Assembly (NCBI RefSeq): GCF_017654315.1
Contig: NZ_CP072203.1
Coordinates: 1,302,001 to 1,366,000, forward strand
Length of the DNA: 64,000 nt
Source: Gordonia polyisoprenivorans
GTDB taxonomy: Bacteria; Actinomycetota; Actinomycetes; Mycobacteriales; Mycobacteriaceae
Direction: 5' to 3'
Below, piece by piece: positions 17,982 to 26,344 of this stretch (positions are counted from its first letter, which is position 1; each line of letters starts with the position of its first letter). Made by a program: the position numbers and the translations under genes. The notes under the pieces were generated by a model. It had not been told where the DNA came from. It was given only the letters and a program-made list of their open reading frames with translations, and made no database searches.

Positions 17982-18006
17982 ATAAGAAGGCCCGCGACGG
18001 AGGGCC
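17982..18006 (-). terminator. leuA attenuator hairpin
   Basis: On the minus strand GGCCC-TCCGTCGC-GGGCC is followed by TTCTTAT, about 40 bases before leuA. The preceding leader ORF end (CCGCGGCGGGGTC) can pair imperfectly with GACCGGCCCTCCGTCGCGG, giving alternative terminator and anti-terminator folds. Confidence 0.65.
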
Positions 18007-18013
18007 GGTCGAT

Positions 18014-18055
18014 TCAGACCCCGCCGCGGCAACCGAGAAGGAGCGCGCGCTGCAT
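18014..18055 (-). CDS. leuL: leuA leader peptide MQRALLLGCRGGV
   Basis: A 13-codon ORF with three consecutive leucine codons (CTC CTT CTC), the classic sensor of leucyl-tRNA supply in ribosome-mediated attenuation. It ends where the anti-terminator helix begins. Its -10 box lies seven bases before the ATG, so it is probably translated as a leaderless mRNA. The 3' end matches the leader upstream of the LeuA-domain gene at 1763-1807. Confidence 0.75.
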   Translation of the reverse strand: MQRALLLGCRGGV

Positions 18056-18062
18056 GCGCTCG

Positions 18063-18092
18063 ACAGTACTCCTGATGGTCGCGACGGATCAA
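18063..18092 (-). promoter_or_regulatory. leuA promoter
   Basis: On the minus strand TTGATC (18087-18092) and TACTGT (18063-18068) are 18 bases apart. The predicted transcription start coincides with the leader-peptide ATG. Confidence 0.6.
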
Positions 18093-18133
18093 CCACGGGG
18101 TGGCTCGCCTCTCGGTCTCCGTCGATCCGGTGG

Positions 18134-19756
18134 TCACGGTGCCGGTGGAGCGAGCAGTAACCGGCGCTCGGTCAGCATCCCGACGAGCGTCGGGTCGAGC
18201 GATCGGCTCTGATTTGCACGCCAGCACCATGACAGTGTCTCGTATCCGACCTGACACACCGCCACGTGGTGCGCCCAGTGCTCGCGGGCCCATGGTGGGT
18301 CGTCGCCGGCCGCGTCGGTCGCGGTCATCTCCGACTCCAGCAGCGTCCACTGCAGGTCCCGGCGGGCGACCAGCGATTCCGGTGCTCCGACGGGCACCAC
18401 CGTGACCGTCTCCAGCACGTGGTCGACGTCGACGAGTACGGCGTCGTCGGCGCGGGTCGCGCTGCGTCGATGCAGGTGGGTGCCGACCAGCCACATCGAG
18501 GCGATCGCCAGAACCACGCCCACCAGGGTCTCCAGGAAACGATCGCGGACCGGGACGGTGATGTCGGCCGACGGGGTGCCCATGAGCATCGCCAGCGGCG
18601 TGATGAAGGTGACCGCCACCGCGTAGTTGCCGACGATCGTCAGCTCGATCAGCACATTGAGCACGGCGATCACGACGATGAGCGCGGGAACGCCGAGATC
18701 GAGCAGATGAAGGGCTGCGAAGACCACCAGCCCGACGACGGTGCCGGCCAGCCGGTGTGCGCCGCGGATGACCCCCCGAATCCGATCCGGTCCCAACTGC
18801 AGGACGAGCACCGCGCCGAGGATCGCCCAATCCGGCCGGGTGAGCCCGACGACGACCGAGACGGCGCCCGCGCAGAACGCCGACACGATCACCCGGCCGG
18901 TGGTGATCCGGGCGTGGCTGAAGGGGGCCGTGGCCTTGCGTAGGCGGTGAGCGACCGTCGGGCGTCCCAGCGGCGGGGAGATCGCCAGCGGGTTGCGAGC
19001 GCCGTGCAGCCGATGCATCGACTGCCAGAGCTGTTGTGCCAAAGCGGTATTCGTTGCCGTAGCGTCATGCAGCACGGTCCACGCGTGCAGAGTCGACAGG
19101 GCGACGCCGTGCCGTCGCGCGCGATCGGCGCCACGATTGCCGTCCAGGTAATCCTCCACCGCCGCCATCGCGGCGAGGGTTGCCGCCGTTTCCGGGCCGT
19201 GGGGTCGCCACAGCCCGGGCGCCATCGCCACGATCAATGCTCCGACGCCACCGGCGGTGGTGGCGACGACGAGTGGAACGAGATCGACCCCGTGGCGCGT
19301 CACCACGGACGCGACCGCCGCGGTGAGCACGAAGAAGAACGGGCCGGGCGGTCCGAGGCGCAGCGCATTGACCCCGAAGGTGACCAGGGCTGCACCGGCG
19401 ACCAACAGTGCGACGATCACCAGATCCTGGGGTGTTGACGCGTGGGGTCCGGCCCACGCACCGAGGGCGCCGTACCCGGCGGACGCCGCCACGAGCAGGA
19501 CGGACGCGGTGAGCACCGCCCGCCACCGCACCCGGTAGGGCCGCTTCTCGCCATACAAGGCGGCGAACCCGCCGAGAGCCGCGAGAAGTGCATCCCGCTC
19601 GAAACCCACGAGATACAGCGCCACGGCCGGTATCGCGAATGCCAGACCGGCGCGCAGCGCCGCAGCCCATCGCCCGCGGATGTCGGGGACGGCGAAGAAC
19701 GCACGTCTGATCGACGGACGTGGGGGTGGCGAAGGTCGAGGGTCGGTGTGGGGCAT
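18134..19756 (-). CDS. FUSC-family multispan membrane protein
   Basis: A 540-residue protein with two membrane bundles (about residues 35-170 and 310-430) separated by a soluble segment, the layout of FUSC/aromatic-acid-exporter-like proteins. Typical motifs are ALLAALGGFAALYGEKRPYR in the first half, and RPDWAILGAVLVLQ with GAHRLAGTVVGL in the second. It may export aromatic or amphipathic compounds, but no substrate can be given. The ATG at 19756 is preferred over the much longer upstream reading, which is Arg-rich and non-conserved. It lies upstream of leuA on the same strand, but leuA has its own promoter. Confidence 0.8.
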   Translation of the reverse strand: MPHTDPRPSPPPRPSIRRAFFAVPDIRGRWAAALRAGLAFAIPAVALYLVGFERDALLAALGGFAALYGEKRPYRVRWRAVLTASVLLVAASAGYGALGAWAGPHASTPQDLVIVALLVAGAALVTFGVNALRLGPPGPFFFVLTAAVASVVTRHGVDLVPLVVATTAGGVGALIVAMAPGLWRPHGPETAATLAAMAAVEDYLDGNRGADRARRHGVALSTLHAWTVLHDATATNTALAQQLWQSMHRLHGARNPLAISPPLGRPTVAHRLRKATAPFSHARITTGRVIVSAFCAGAVSVVVGLTRPDWAILGAVLVLQLGPDRIRGVIRGAHRLAGTVVGLVVFAALHLLDLGVPALIVVIAVLNVLIELTIVGNYAVAVTFITPLAMLMGTPSADITVPVRDRFLETLVGVVLAIASMWLVGTHLHRRSATRADDAVLVDVDHVLETVTVVPVGAPESLVARRDLQWTLLESEMTATDAAGDDPPWAREHWAHHVAVCQVGYETLSWCWRANQSRSLDPTLVGMLTERRLLLAPPAP

Positions 19757-19914
19757 CGCCGACTCACTGTAGAGCGCGCGACCGCCACGGTCACCGGCGA
19801 TCAGCAGCACGAGGACAGCCGGCTCCCAACATTGCCTCATACGGTTGGCTCCAGTCGATCGCTGCTTCGAGCCGATCGCCGACGACATCAATCCAGAAGG
19901 AGTGGAGAGTCCCC

Positions 19915-20076
19915 ATGCGTAAGCACATCCGCCGCCCGGTGTTTCGTCGATTGTCGATAGGTGTGGTCGGCGTCGGCATCGTGACCGCCGCCGCCTCCGG
20001 TGGCGTGGCAACCGCCGCGCCCGCGGCCCCTGCTCCCGTCACCGCCCCGATCACCGCGCCGGTCGTTCAGAAGTAG
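19915..20076 (+). CDS. Tiny exported Ala/Pro-rich peptide (53 residues)
   Basis: A signal-peptide-like start (MRKHIRRPVFRRLSIGV, then a hydrophobic VGVGIVTAAAS core) ends at ATAAPA, followed by a short mature part rich in Ala, Pro, Thr and Val (APAPVTAPITAPVVQK). AAGGAG and GGAGAG sites precede the ATG. It is divergent from the FUSC gene. No family is recognised, but the export signal and ribosome-binding site argue that it is real. Confidence 0.55.
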   Translation: MRKHIRRPVFRRLSIGVVGVGIVTAAASGGVATAAPAAPAPVTAPITAPVVQK

Positions 20077-20150
20077 AGCGTCGAATCGCGAGACCCTCTT
20101 CCCCTGATGGTCAAGGCGCCCTTTCACGAGCGACGAGCATCCCTTCCCTC

Positions 20151-20205
20151 CCCCGGTGGTCGAGGTGCGAGCCGCGTGCGGCGAGCCTCGAGACCCGGTG
20201 AGATA
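20151..20205 (+). repeat. REP-like element, forward copy, first core type
   Basis: Full copy: arms CCCGGTGGTCGAGGTG and GAGCCTCGAGACCCGG around core CGAGCCGCGTGCGGCG. The core is identical to those at 9621 and 23531. Confidence 0.8.
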
Positions 20206-20330
20206 ACCGGCCTCCCAACCACATCCATTGTTGGCAGGGCCCGACGCGAGCCGAACTCGCAGACGCCCCCACTGCACCAGCCGCGTCCGCACAGTGAAGC
20301 CGCGAACTCATCACTCCCGACGGTCATCCC

Positions 20331-20425
20331 CCCGATGGTCGAGTAACCCGCCCACCCGACCGTCGCGAACCCCTCTTCCCCCGGTGGTCGAGTAACCCGC
20401 CCACCCGACCGTCGAGAAATCTCTC
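20331..20425 (+). repeat. Tandem pair of about 47-bp units
   Basis: Two head-to-tail units share GGTCGAGTAACCCGCCCACC followed by CGACCGTCG, each preceded by CCCCCGATGG or CCCCCGGTGG. They share the left arm of the REP-like element but have a different right part. Confidence 0.75.
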
Positions 20426-20480
20426 CCCCGATGGTCGAGGTGCACGGCGCCCCAGGCGCCGGGCCTCGAGACCCGGCGAG
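20425..20480 (+). repeat. REP-like element, forward copy, third core type
   Basis: The same outer arms (GATGGTCGAGGTG, GGCCTCGAGACCC) enclose a core with GGCGCC-CCA-GGCGCC, itself a small perfect hairpin and different from the other cores. The rest of 20206-20667 holds no gene. Confidence 0.75.
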
Positions 20481-20601
20481 ATGACAGGTATCGCAACCAC
20501 ATCCATCGACTACAGCGAAAACCGCGCCCCTACCACACCCCACCGACAGAAGATCAGCACCGAAACACGTTGTCCACAAGCAGAATTGACCAAACCACCC
20601 C

Positions 20602-20630
20602 TTGCGTCGAACATCCTGGCGATGTACACT
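20602..20630 (+). promoter_or_regulatory. Promoter of the HNH gene
   Basis: TTGCGT (20602-20607) and TACACT (20625-20630) are separated by exactly 17 bases, 38 bases before the start codon. Confidence 0.55.
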
Positions 20631-20667
20631 GGAGCCATCACACCGATCAGCCACCGGGGAGGGGCCC

Positions 20668-21957
20668 ATGATCGAATCCACTACCATTCTTGACGCGGAA
20701 ACCGTTGACGCCGAAGCAGTTTTCGCCACCATCGTCACCCAACTCAGCAACCTGCAATGGAACCCGGACATGACCGGACCCCAAGCCTTCGGTGCGATGA
20801 AGCAGGTCCTGCTGCTGCGAGACCTGATCGATCACCACGCCACCACCCTCACCGGCGAACTGGACCGGCTGGGCGTCGCCGATCACAAAACCACCCGACT
20901 GCGAGAACTGTTGATCAGCATGGGTTTCGCGCCCTCGGTCGCAGGTCGGTATGTGCGGGTCGCCGGCACCACCGATGTAAATCTGTTGTTGGCGCATGCC
21001 GCGGACGGATCCATTTCTTCCGAACACGCCGACGCCATCGTCCGCGGACTGGCGCACATCGACACCCGCTCTCCCGAACCCCTCGACACCGTCCAACGCT
21101 GCGAATACCTGCAGAAACTGCTGTCACACTACTTCGCCGGATTCACCCCCGCCGAAATCAACCTCTACGCACGGCAGCTGGGAAACGAGCTCGCCGCGGA
21201 GACGCCGGGCGGGCTACCTGCCGCGGAGGACAAGAACATCAACAGCTACACCGACCGCATCACCGACGACGGACGGCTGGAAATCTCGGCGAACCTCGAC
21301 ATCGTGGCCGGCGAGAAAACCCGCACTCTGATGGAAACGTTGTCGGCGCCCAAGCCTCAACCCGATGGGTCCCCCGATCCCCGCACGCCCGAGCAGATCT
21401 GTGCCGCCGCGTTCGAAACGATCGTGGAGTTGGCGGCACAAGGTTTGGCCGACACCACGTTCTCCGCGAAACTGACCAACGGCCTGTTGTGGACCTGGTC
21501 GGCCGACAACCCGGCCCTCGGCGGGGACTTGCAGAATATGGGTGCCATCACCGAGGCCACCGCGCGGATGTTGTCGTGTGACAACACCATCACCAAGATC
21601 GTGCTCGACCCCAACGGTGTACCGCTCAGTGTTGGTGAAGAGAAACGCTTCTTCACCCCCGGACAACGCAAAGCGTTGTTGGTGCGTGATCGTGGATGCA
21701 TCAAATGCGGTGCCCACGCCGGACGCTGCCAAGGACACCACGTGCAGCACTGGGCCGATGGTGGTCCCACCGACCTCGACAACGGCTGTTTGCTGTGCAG
21801 CAGTTGCCACGACGATGTGCATCACCACGGCTGGGACATCATCATGGGATTCGACCGCCACCCGTGGCTCGTCCCGCCCGCCAGCATCGACCCGAAACGA
21901 CAACCAGTGCCGTCGTATCACCGCAGAACCATGCGACTCGACGACGCAGCAGCCTGA
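20668..21957 (+). CDS. DUF222 / HNH-endonuclease protein (13E12-like)
   Basis: A 429-residue protein with an N-terminal DUF222 helical domain and a C-terminal HNH nuclease module. The latter has CIKCGAHAGRCQGHHVQHWA, DLDNGCLLCSSCHDDVHHHG (two zinc Cys pairs, catalytic His). Related proteins are the 13E12-repeat proteins of M. tuberculosis and occur in many copies in actinobacteria; they may be homing-like or mobile-element proteins, but the role is unsettled. The ATG at 20668 follows a strong GGGGAGGGG. It sits among the REP-like repeats beside an IS110-family element. Confidence 0.85.
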   Translation: MIESTTILDAETVDAEAVFATIVTQLSNLQWNPDMTGPQAFGAMKQVLLLRDLIDHHATTLTGELDRLGVADHKTTRLRELLISMGFAPSVAGRYVRVAGTTDVNLLLAHAADGSISSEHADAIVRGLAHIDTRSPEPLDTVQRCEYLQKLLSHYFAGFTPAEINLYARQLGNELAAETPGGLPAAEDKNINSYTDRITDDGRLEISANLDIVAGEKTRTLMETLSAPKPQPDGSPDPRTPEQICAAAFETIVELAAQGLADTTFSAKLTNGLLWTWSADNPALGGDLQNMGAITEATARMLSCDNTITKIVLDPNGVPLSVGEEKRFFTPGQRKALLVRDRGCIKCGAHAGRCQGHHVQHWADGGPTDLDNGCLLCSSCHDDVHHHGWDIIMGFDRHPWLVPPASIDPKRQPVPSYHRRTMRLDDAAA

Positions 21958-22018
21958 TTCCCCGCACCCGGCATCGCCGGGACCGCGCCTGATCTTTGAG
22001 AACTTCATAGTGGAATCC

Positions 22019-22045
22019 TCACCCGGTGGTCGAGGTGTCGTGCCG
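22019..22045 (+). repeat. Partial REP-like element beside the IS110 element
   Basis: The left arm (CCCGGTGGTCGAGGTG) is present but the right arm is missing before the IS110-family element begins about 40 bases later. Confidence 0.5.
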
Positions 22046-22079
22046 CCCGTGGCCCGGAAGCCCTTCTGCACAAGGGGAC

Positions 22080-23288
22080 GTTCCTATAACGTGTCAAGGG
22101 GTCTGGGAGACGTTTTTTGTGGTGTGGTCGAGGTCTTTGAGATCGGCTTTGAGGGCGTAGAACAGTTCGCGGGCGACGAGGCGTTTCATGGCGCGGATGA
22201 TGTCTTTATCGGCCATTCCCTCGGCTCGTCGTTTTTCGCGGTAGGCGAGTGCTTTCTCGTGTTTACGTAACCGGCCGATGACCACGAGGTGGACCGCGGA
22301 GTTGGCGTGGCGGTCCCCACCGCGGTGCAGCCGCATCCGGCTGGTCTTCCCCGAGGACGCGGGGATCGGCGCGATCCCGGCCAGCCGCGCGAACTGCGCA
22401 TCACTACCGATACGGTCCGGGCATTGCCCGACGGTCACCAACAACTGCGCGGCGATCATCGGACCGACCTGCGGGCGGGCCCGCAACCGCGGCGCGGCCC
22501 GGCGGGTCAGCGTGTTGAGTTGGGTGTCGTAGGCCTTGATCTCGGTATCGAGGTCACGGACCCGTCCGGCGATTCCCCGTAACGCGAGTTTCGCACCCTG
22601 TACCGGGTCACCCAACTCGCCACGATTGGGTCGCCACGACCAGATGACCGCCACCATTTTCCGGGTCGTCAACCCCGCCAGCTTCTCCCGTAACACCGGT
22701 GCGGTGATCACCAGATCCCGGATCTGATTCAACGCGACACTACGCGCTTTGACCGCCGAAGCCCTTGCCGTGGACAGCATTCGGATCGACTCAACGATCC
22801 CGGAATGATCCTTCGGAGTGATATCGGCGCGCCCGGTCCGCGCCGCCTGCGCCGCGGTGTAGGCATCAACCGGATCGGACTTGCCGACCGTGGCCCGCAC
22901 CGTCGGATCCGGGCGGTTGAGTTCTTTGACGGTGTAACCATGCTCGCGCAGCACCGTGCTCAACCCCAACCCGTAACTACCGGTCTGTTCCACCGCGACC
23001 CGATGCACCCACCACTGGGCCAACCACTCCAGCATCGCCTCGTTCCCGGCCCGATCAGTACCGAACTGCGCGTCACTGATCTGCCGGCCATCATCGTCAA
23101 CGATCCCGGCGTGGTGGGTGTCTTTGTGGGTATCGACCCCGGCATACACCGGTTGCGTCGACACCCCCTCTACAGTCATGCTCGACATTGCGGTTCCTGT
23201 CTCCTTCACTTCGGTGGAGGATGACTACGCCGGGTGAGGCAGACAGGACGGTGAAGAGTCGGACCAACCGCAGCCGACAGGTTCCTAT
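22080..23288 (-). mobile_element. IS110-family insertion sequence
   Basis: The transposase gene is bounded by identical 8-bp GTTCCTAT sequences at 22080-22087 and 23281-23288. No inverted repeats are obvious, as expected for IS110-type elements, which move through a circular intermediate. One GTTCCTAT is probably part of the element and the other a target-site copy, so the true ends are uncertain by a few bases. Confidence 0.65.
22094..23188 (-). CDS. IS110-family transposase
   Basis: A 364-residue DEDD recombinase. The N-terminal RuvC-like catalytic domain shows VYAGVDTHKDTHHAG, VHRVAVEQTGSYG and GKSDPVDAYTAAQAA (the acidic tetrad). The C-terminal Transposase_20 part shows RPQVGPMIAAQLL, FARLAGIAPIPASSGKTSR and RGGDRHANSAVHLV. 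Length is normal and no stop interrupts it, so it may be active. The ATG at 23188 (AGGA six bases upstream) is preferred to a GTG at 23209. Recent work links IS110 elements to guide RNAs encoded in the flanks; here the 75-110 bases on each side are short for that. Confidence 0.92.
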   Translation of the reverse strand: MSSMTVEGVSTQPVYAGVDTHKDTHHAGIVDDDGRQISDAQFGTDRAGNEAMLEWLAQWWVHRVAVEQTGSYGLGLSTVLREHGYTVKELNRPDPTVRATVGKSDPVDAYTAAQAARTGRADITPKDHSGIVESIRMLSTARASAVKARSVALNQIRDLVITAPVLREKLAGLTTRKMVAVIWSWRPNRGELGDPVQGAKLALRGIAGRVRDLDTEIKAYDTQLNTLTRRAAPRLRARPQVGPMIAAQLLVTVGQCPDRIGSDAQFARLAGIAPIPASSGKTSRMRLHRGGDRHANSAVHLVVIGRLRKHEKALAYREKRRAEGMADKDIIRAMKRLVARELFYALKADLKDLDHTTKNVSQTP

Positions 23289-23439
23289 GAAGTCATAACC
23301 TCACCCGGCCCAGTCATCACGAATCCAGGTGTCAATTCCGGGCTTCACCGAATGCCGACAGGTCCACTTGAAGACACCCAATTCGAGGTCAGTCTCGAGG
23401 TAAGTCAGAACACCCGGTCAAGCCCTACCCATATTCTCA

Positions 23440-23488
23440 CCGTCTCGAGGCTCGTCGCTGGCGCTCCTCGGCACCTCGACCATCGGGA
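23440..23488 (-). repeat. REP-like element, reverse copy, second core type
   Basis: Reverse copy with core CCGAGGAGCGCCAGCGAC, nearly the core of the copy at 9731. With the copy at 23531 it forms an inverted pair inside the 457-base gene-free stretch 23210-23666, which otherwise holds only the IS110 right flank. Confidence 0.75.
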
Positions 23489-23530
23489 TGGGACGACCAC
23501 CGGGTGCGGGTATGGCAGAGCATCTCAGAT

Positions 23531-23572
23531 CGCTGGTCGAGGTGCGAGCCGCGTGCGGCGAGCCTCGAAACC
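23531..23572 (+). repeat. REP-like element, forward copy, first core type
   Basis: Core CGAGCCGCGTGCGGCG identical to the copies at 9621 and 20151. The right arm differs by one base (CTCGAAACC). It lies about 95 bases after the stop of the first acyltransferase gene read from the right. Confidence 0.75.
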
Positions 23573-23666
23573 GCCTGCAGCAGAGCTGGAACCGGACCAC
23601 TGTGGCCCGGATGACCGTCTGGTCGGAAGGGCGCCGGCGTACGCCGGTTGCCCGGATACGTCTCGA

Positions 23667-24944
23667 TCAGTGTGCGGGTAGGGCGACCGGTCGGGGCTCG
23701 CGTAACCGGCTGTGGAGTGCTGTCAGTAGACCGGCGATGACCTCATCGGCGACGGGTCGCGCGGGGTAACGAACGCGCAATTCGAGGCCGGTGTCGGAAC
23801 GGGTGAACCAGAACTGCGCCGTATCGGTCGACGTCACCGCCGAGATGTGTTCTGCGCCGGGGAGTGCCGGTCCGAACTTGCGGTAGTCCAGGTAGGACAC
23901 CATGAAGATGTCTTCGGTGGGCAGGTGTGGACGGCACTGAGCCAGAACGTGATCGAGAGGCAGGTCGGCCAACTCGGATGTGTGACGTAACCACGTGGTT
24001 GCGCTCTCGGGGTCACCGGCACTCACGACCACCGGGGCGTTGGACACCATCCACCCGGCCGTGTCATGCCATCCGGAGGTTCGGGGGCCGCGTGTGTGTA
24101 TCGGGATCAGCGTCGCCAGGCGTTTCGGGCCACCCACGTCGGCGAACGCGGCGGCGAGTGCCGACAGGATCGTCGCGAACGACGAACCCGATAGCAGTTC
24201 AGCACATTCGGAGTCATCGAGCAGAGGAGTCACGATGGTTCGTTGCGGTGCGCGGCCGGTGCCGAGGCACAGCGGAAACGCCGGAACGGCACCCTCGGTG
24301 AGAGTGAAGAAGTCGTGCCACACCTGCATCAGTCGCGTTGAGTCGGCGTCGTCACACCGGTTCTGTGACGACGCCCCGGCGGCGTCGATCAGACAACGAT
24401 CGGCGTAGCGCAGCGTCGCAGGTGACGGCGTTGTCGCGTCGGTGTAGTACTCATACAACCGTCGGAGTACCAGGTCGATGGTGATTGCGTCGGCGTGAGC
24501 GTGGTCGAACGCGCAGATCACCGTGTCGTCGAGGATTCCGAAGAACACGCCGGGAACCTCGCCGGCCCGACAACGCTGTGTGAGCAAGGATTCCACGAAA
24601 CCGTGCCACACCCGCCCGACCACTCTGGGACGGACCTGAAACTGTGTGGCGTCGAAGATGTCTTGCGTCGGGACCACGGACACGGTGAAAGACGCTCGGA
24701 GGGCATCATGTTCGCGGAGCAGGCGAGTCACCGCTCCCGCGACCCTTGACGGATCGGGACGTGCGTCGGGCAGGGTCACCCTCCCGGCCAGCCAGGCCCC
24801 GCGGCCACTGCGTTGGGCCCGCAGATGGTTGCCCTGGTTGAAGCCGACCGGCAGCCCGCGATGAGCGGGCGCGCCGACCCAGGTCACCGACATCTCGGTG
24901 AGGGTACCGGTCAGCTCGACCTGATCGATGGCGGTGACGCGCAT
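23667..24944 (-). CDS. Condensation-domain-like acyltransferase C1
   Basis: A 425-residue protein of the condensation/PapA acyltransferase fold. The active-site motif appears as DHAHADA (His148, Asp152), a DHxxxDA variant of HHxxxDG. EHDALRASF before it is the usual substrate-channel segment, and VSYLDYRKFGPALPGAEH lies late in the second half. Such enzymes move acyl groups from CoA or a carrier to an alcohol or amine. It is the last gene of a three-gene operon (27807 to 23667), starting within the TGATG overlap with C2. No carrier domain is attached. Acceptor and acyl chain are unknown; a glycolipid is inferred from the neighbourhood. Confidence 0.75.
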   Translation of the reverse strand: MRVTAIDQVELTGTLTEMSVTWVGAPAHRGLPVGFNQGNHLRAQRSGRGAWLAGRVTLPDARPDPSRVAGAVTRLLREHDALRASFTVSVVPTQDIFDATQFQVRPRVVGRVWHGFVESLLTQRCRAGEVPGVFFGILDDTVICAFDHAHADAITIDLVLRRLYEYYTDATTPSPATLRYADRCLIDAAGASSQNRCDDADSTRLMQVWHDFFTLTEGAVPAFPLCLGTGRAPQRTIVTPLLDDSECAELLSGSSFATILSALAAAFADVGGPKRLATLIPIHTRGPRTSGWHDTAGWMVSNAPVVVSAGDPESATTWLRHTSELADLPLDHVLAQCRPHLPTEDIFMVSYLDYRKFGPALPGAEHISAVTSTDTAQFWFTRSDTGLELRVRYPARPVADEVIAGLLTALHSRLREPRPVALPAH

Positions 24945-26344
24945 CAGCTGACCTCCACGGTGTTGGCCGCCACTGCGGCGGTGAGAATGTCTCGGAGCGT
25001 GCGAAACCAGCGACTCACCGAGTCGGCGGCCACCGGGTTGTCGGGGCGCTGGGTGATGATCCGGAGCCCGCCCTCATCGCGGGTGATCCACAACGACGCA
25101 TTGCTGGTACGTCCCTCGCCGGTGAAGACGAGAAGATCGGTGGTGTTCGGAGGTGTCGGAAACCATCGGAGGTCCAGGTAGGTCACCATCTGTGGGCTCG
25201 CCACGACAGCCGGGTCGATCGCGCCTTCGGCGAGGAGGACGCCCAGCGCGGCATGGACGGGGACGCTCGCGGCCGCCCGGGATCGGGCAAGAGCAGCGGC
25301 CGCGTCGTCGAGTACATCCTCGAGCGTGTCGCCGGCCACCTCGAAGCCCACGGGGGCGAAATTGCAGAACCACCCCTGGGAGCCGGCGTAGTGGTCGGCC
25401 CGCCGGGTGCTGACAACGGTTGCCGTGGCATACCATTCGGCGTCGGCCACTGACCGCAGCGCCAGTCCGAGTGCTGCGTAGATCACCGCTGTCATCGAGG
25501 TGTGGTGTGCGTTCGCCAGCGCGGCCAGCCGAGTCGTCGTCTCGCTGTCGGCGAGGATGTCGGCGTCGACGTACACGGGCTGTGGAATCATCACGCCGCC
25601 GTCGTCGGAGTCGAGCCCCAGAGGTAAGGGGAAGGCGGGGATCGTCCCGCCTGACCGTTCCAGCACTCGGCGCCACTCGGCCACGCCCGGTGAGTGCGCC
25701 GAGACCTGTGCTGCGCAAGCCGCCTCGGCGGCAACATGGTCGAGGAAGCTGTCGTGTGCATCGGTGACCAGCGGATCGTCGGGTAGACCACGGTAACGGG
25801 CCAGGATCTCGGCGATACCGAGTATCTGCGACGCTCCGTCGCCGTAGGCGTGATCGACGCCGTAGTACAGATCGAACGATCCCGGACGGACGACCGCCCC
25901 GAACGCGCAGCCCGGCCACGAATCGAACACCGCTGATATCGGAAGGCGTTGTGCCAAATGCTGATGCGGATCGATTGCACCGAGCGTAATCGTCGTGAAT
26001 GCCACGTCCTCGACGTCGACGACATACCGAGTCACCGCAGAACCGTTGAGCCGGAACGACGATCGAAGACCCTCATGCGCACGGACGAAGTCCGTCAGGG
26101 CCGTGGTCATGCGCTCGGTGTCGAGATCGTCGTGCACCGTGATGACGCTGCAGGTGAATCCGCGGTGCTCGCGCCCGGCCTCGCGGTGCCGGAGCGTGGA
26201 GGAGATGTGGTCGTGCTGCAGGAAGGACGGCCCCACCGGATGCGGCGGGGCGACGGCCGCCGCGGCGAGCGACCGTTCCGACGGCGCCCAGCACACGACG
26301 TCACCGGCAGCGGGTGCCCACTCGTGAGCCGGACCGAGTCTCAT
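24944..26344 (-). CDS. Condensation-domain-like acyltransferase C2
   Basis: A 466-residue paralogue of the flanking genes. The active-site motif is DHAYGDG (His165, Asp169), the DHxxxDG form. An RAHEGLRSSFRL segment lies at about 88-99, and VTYLDLRWFPTPPN is conserved with YLDYRKF of C1 and SFVDGRHVPG of C3. It overlaps both neighbours (ATGA upstream, TGATG downstream), so the three proteins are likely made in similar amounts. It is a free-standing soluble enzyme with no membrane segment, and probably acylates the same product as its neighbours at another position (inference). Confidence 0.75.
   Translation of the reverse strand: MRLGPAHEWAPAAGDVVCWAPSERSLAAAAVAPPHPVGPSFLQHDHISSTLRHREAGREHRGFTCSVITVHDDLDTERMTTALTDFVRAHEGLRSSFRLNGSAVTRYVVDVEDVAFTTITLGAIDPHQHLAQRLPISAVFDSWPGCAFGAVVRPGSFDLYYGVDHAYGDGASQILGIAEILARYRGLPDDPLVTDAHDSFLDHVAAEAACAAQVSAHSPGVAEWRRVLERSGGTIPAFPLPLGLDSDDGGVMIPQPVYVDADILADSETTTRLAALANAHHTSMTAVIYAALGLALRSVADAEWYATATVVSTRRADHYAGSQGWFCNFAPVGFEVAGDTLEDVLDDAAAALARSRAAASVPVHAALGVLLAEGAIDPAVVASPQMVTYLDLRWFPTPPNTTDLLVFTGEGRTSNASLWITRDEGGLRIITQRPDNPVAADSVSRWFRTLRDILTAAVAANTVEVS

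Noticed and set aside
22080..23288. The IS110-family element as a phage integrase or genomic-island integrase
   Set aside because: The acidic tetrad and Transposase_20 motifs identify an IS110 transposase, and there is no tRNA attachment site nearby.
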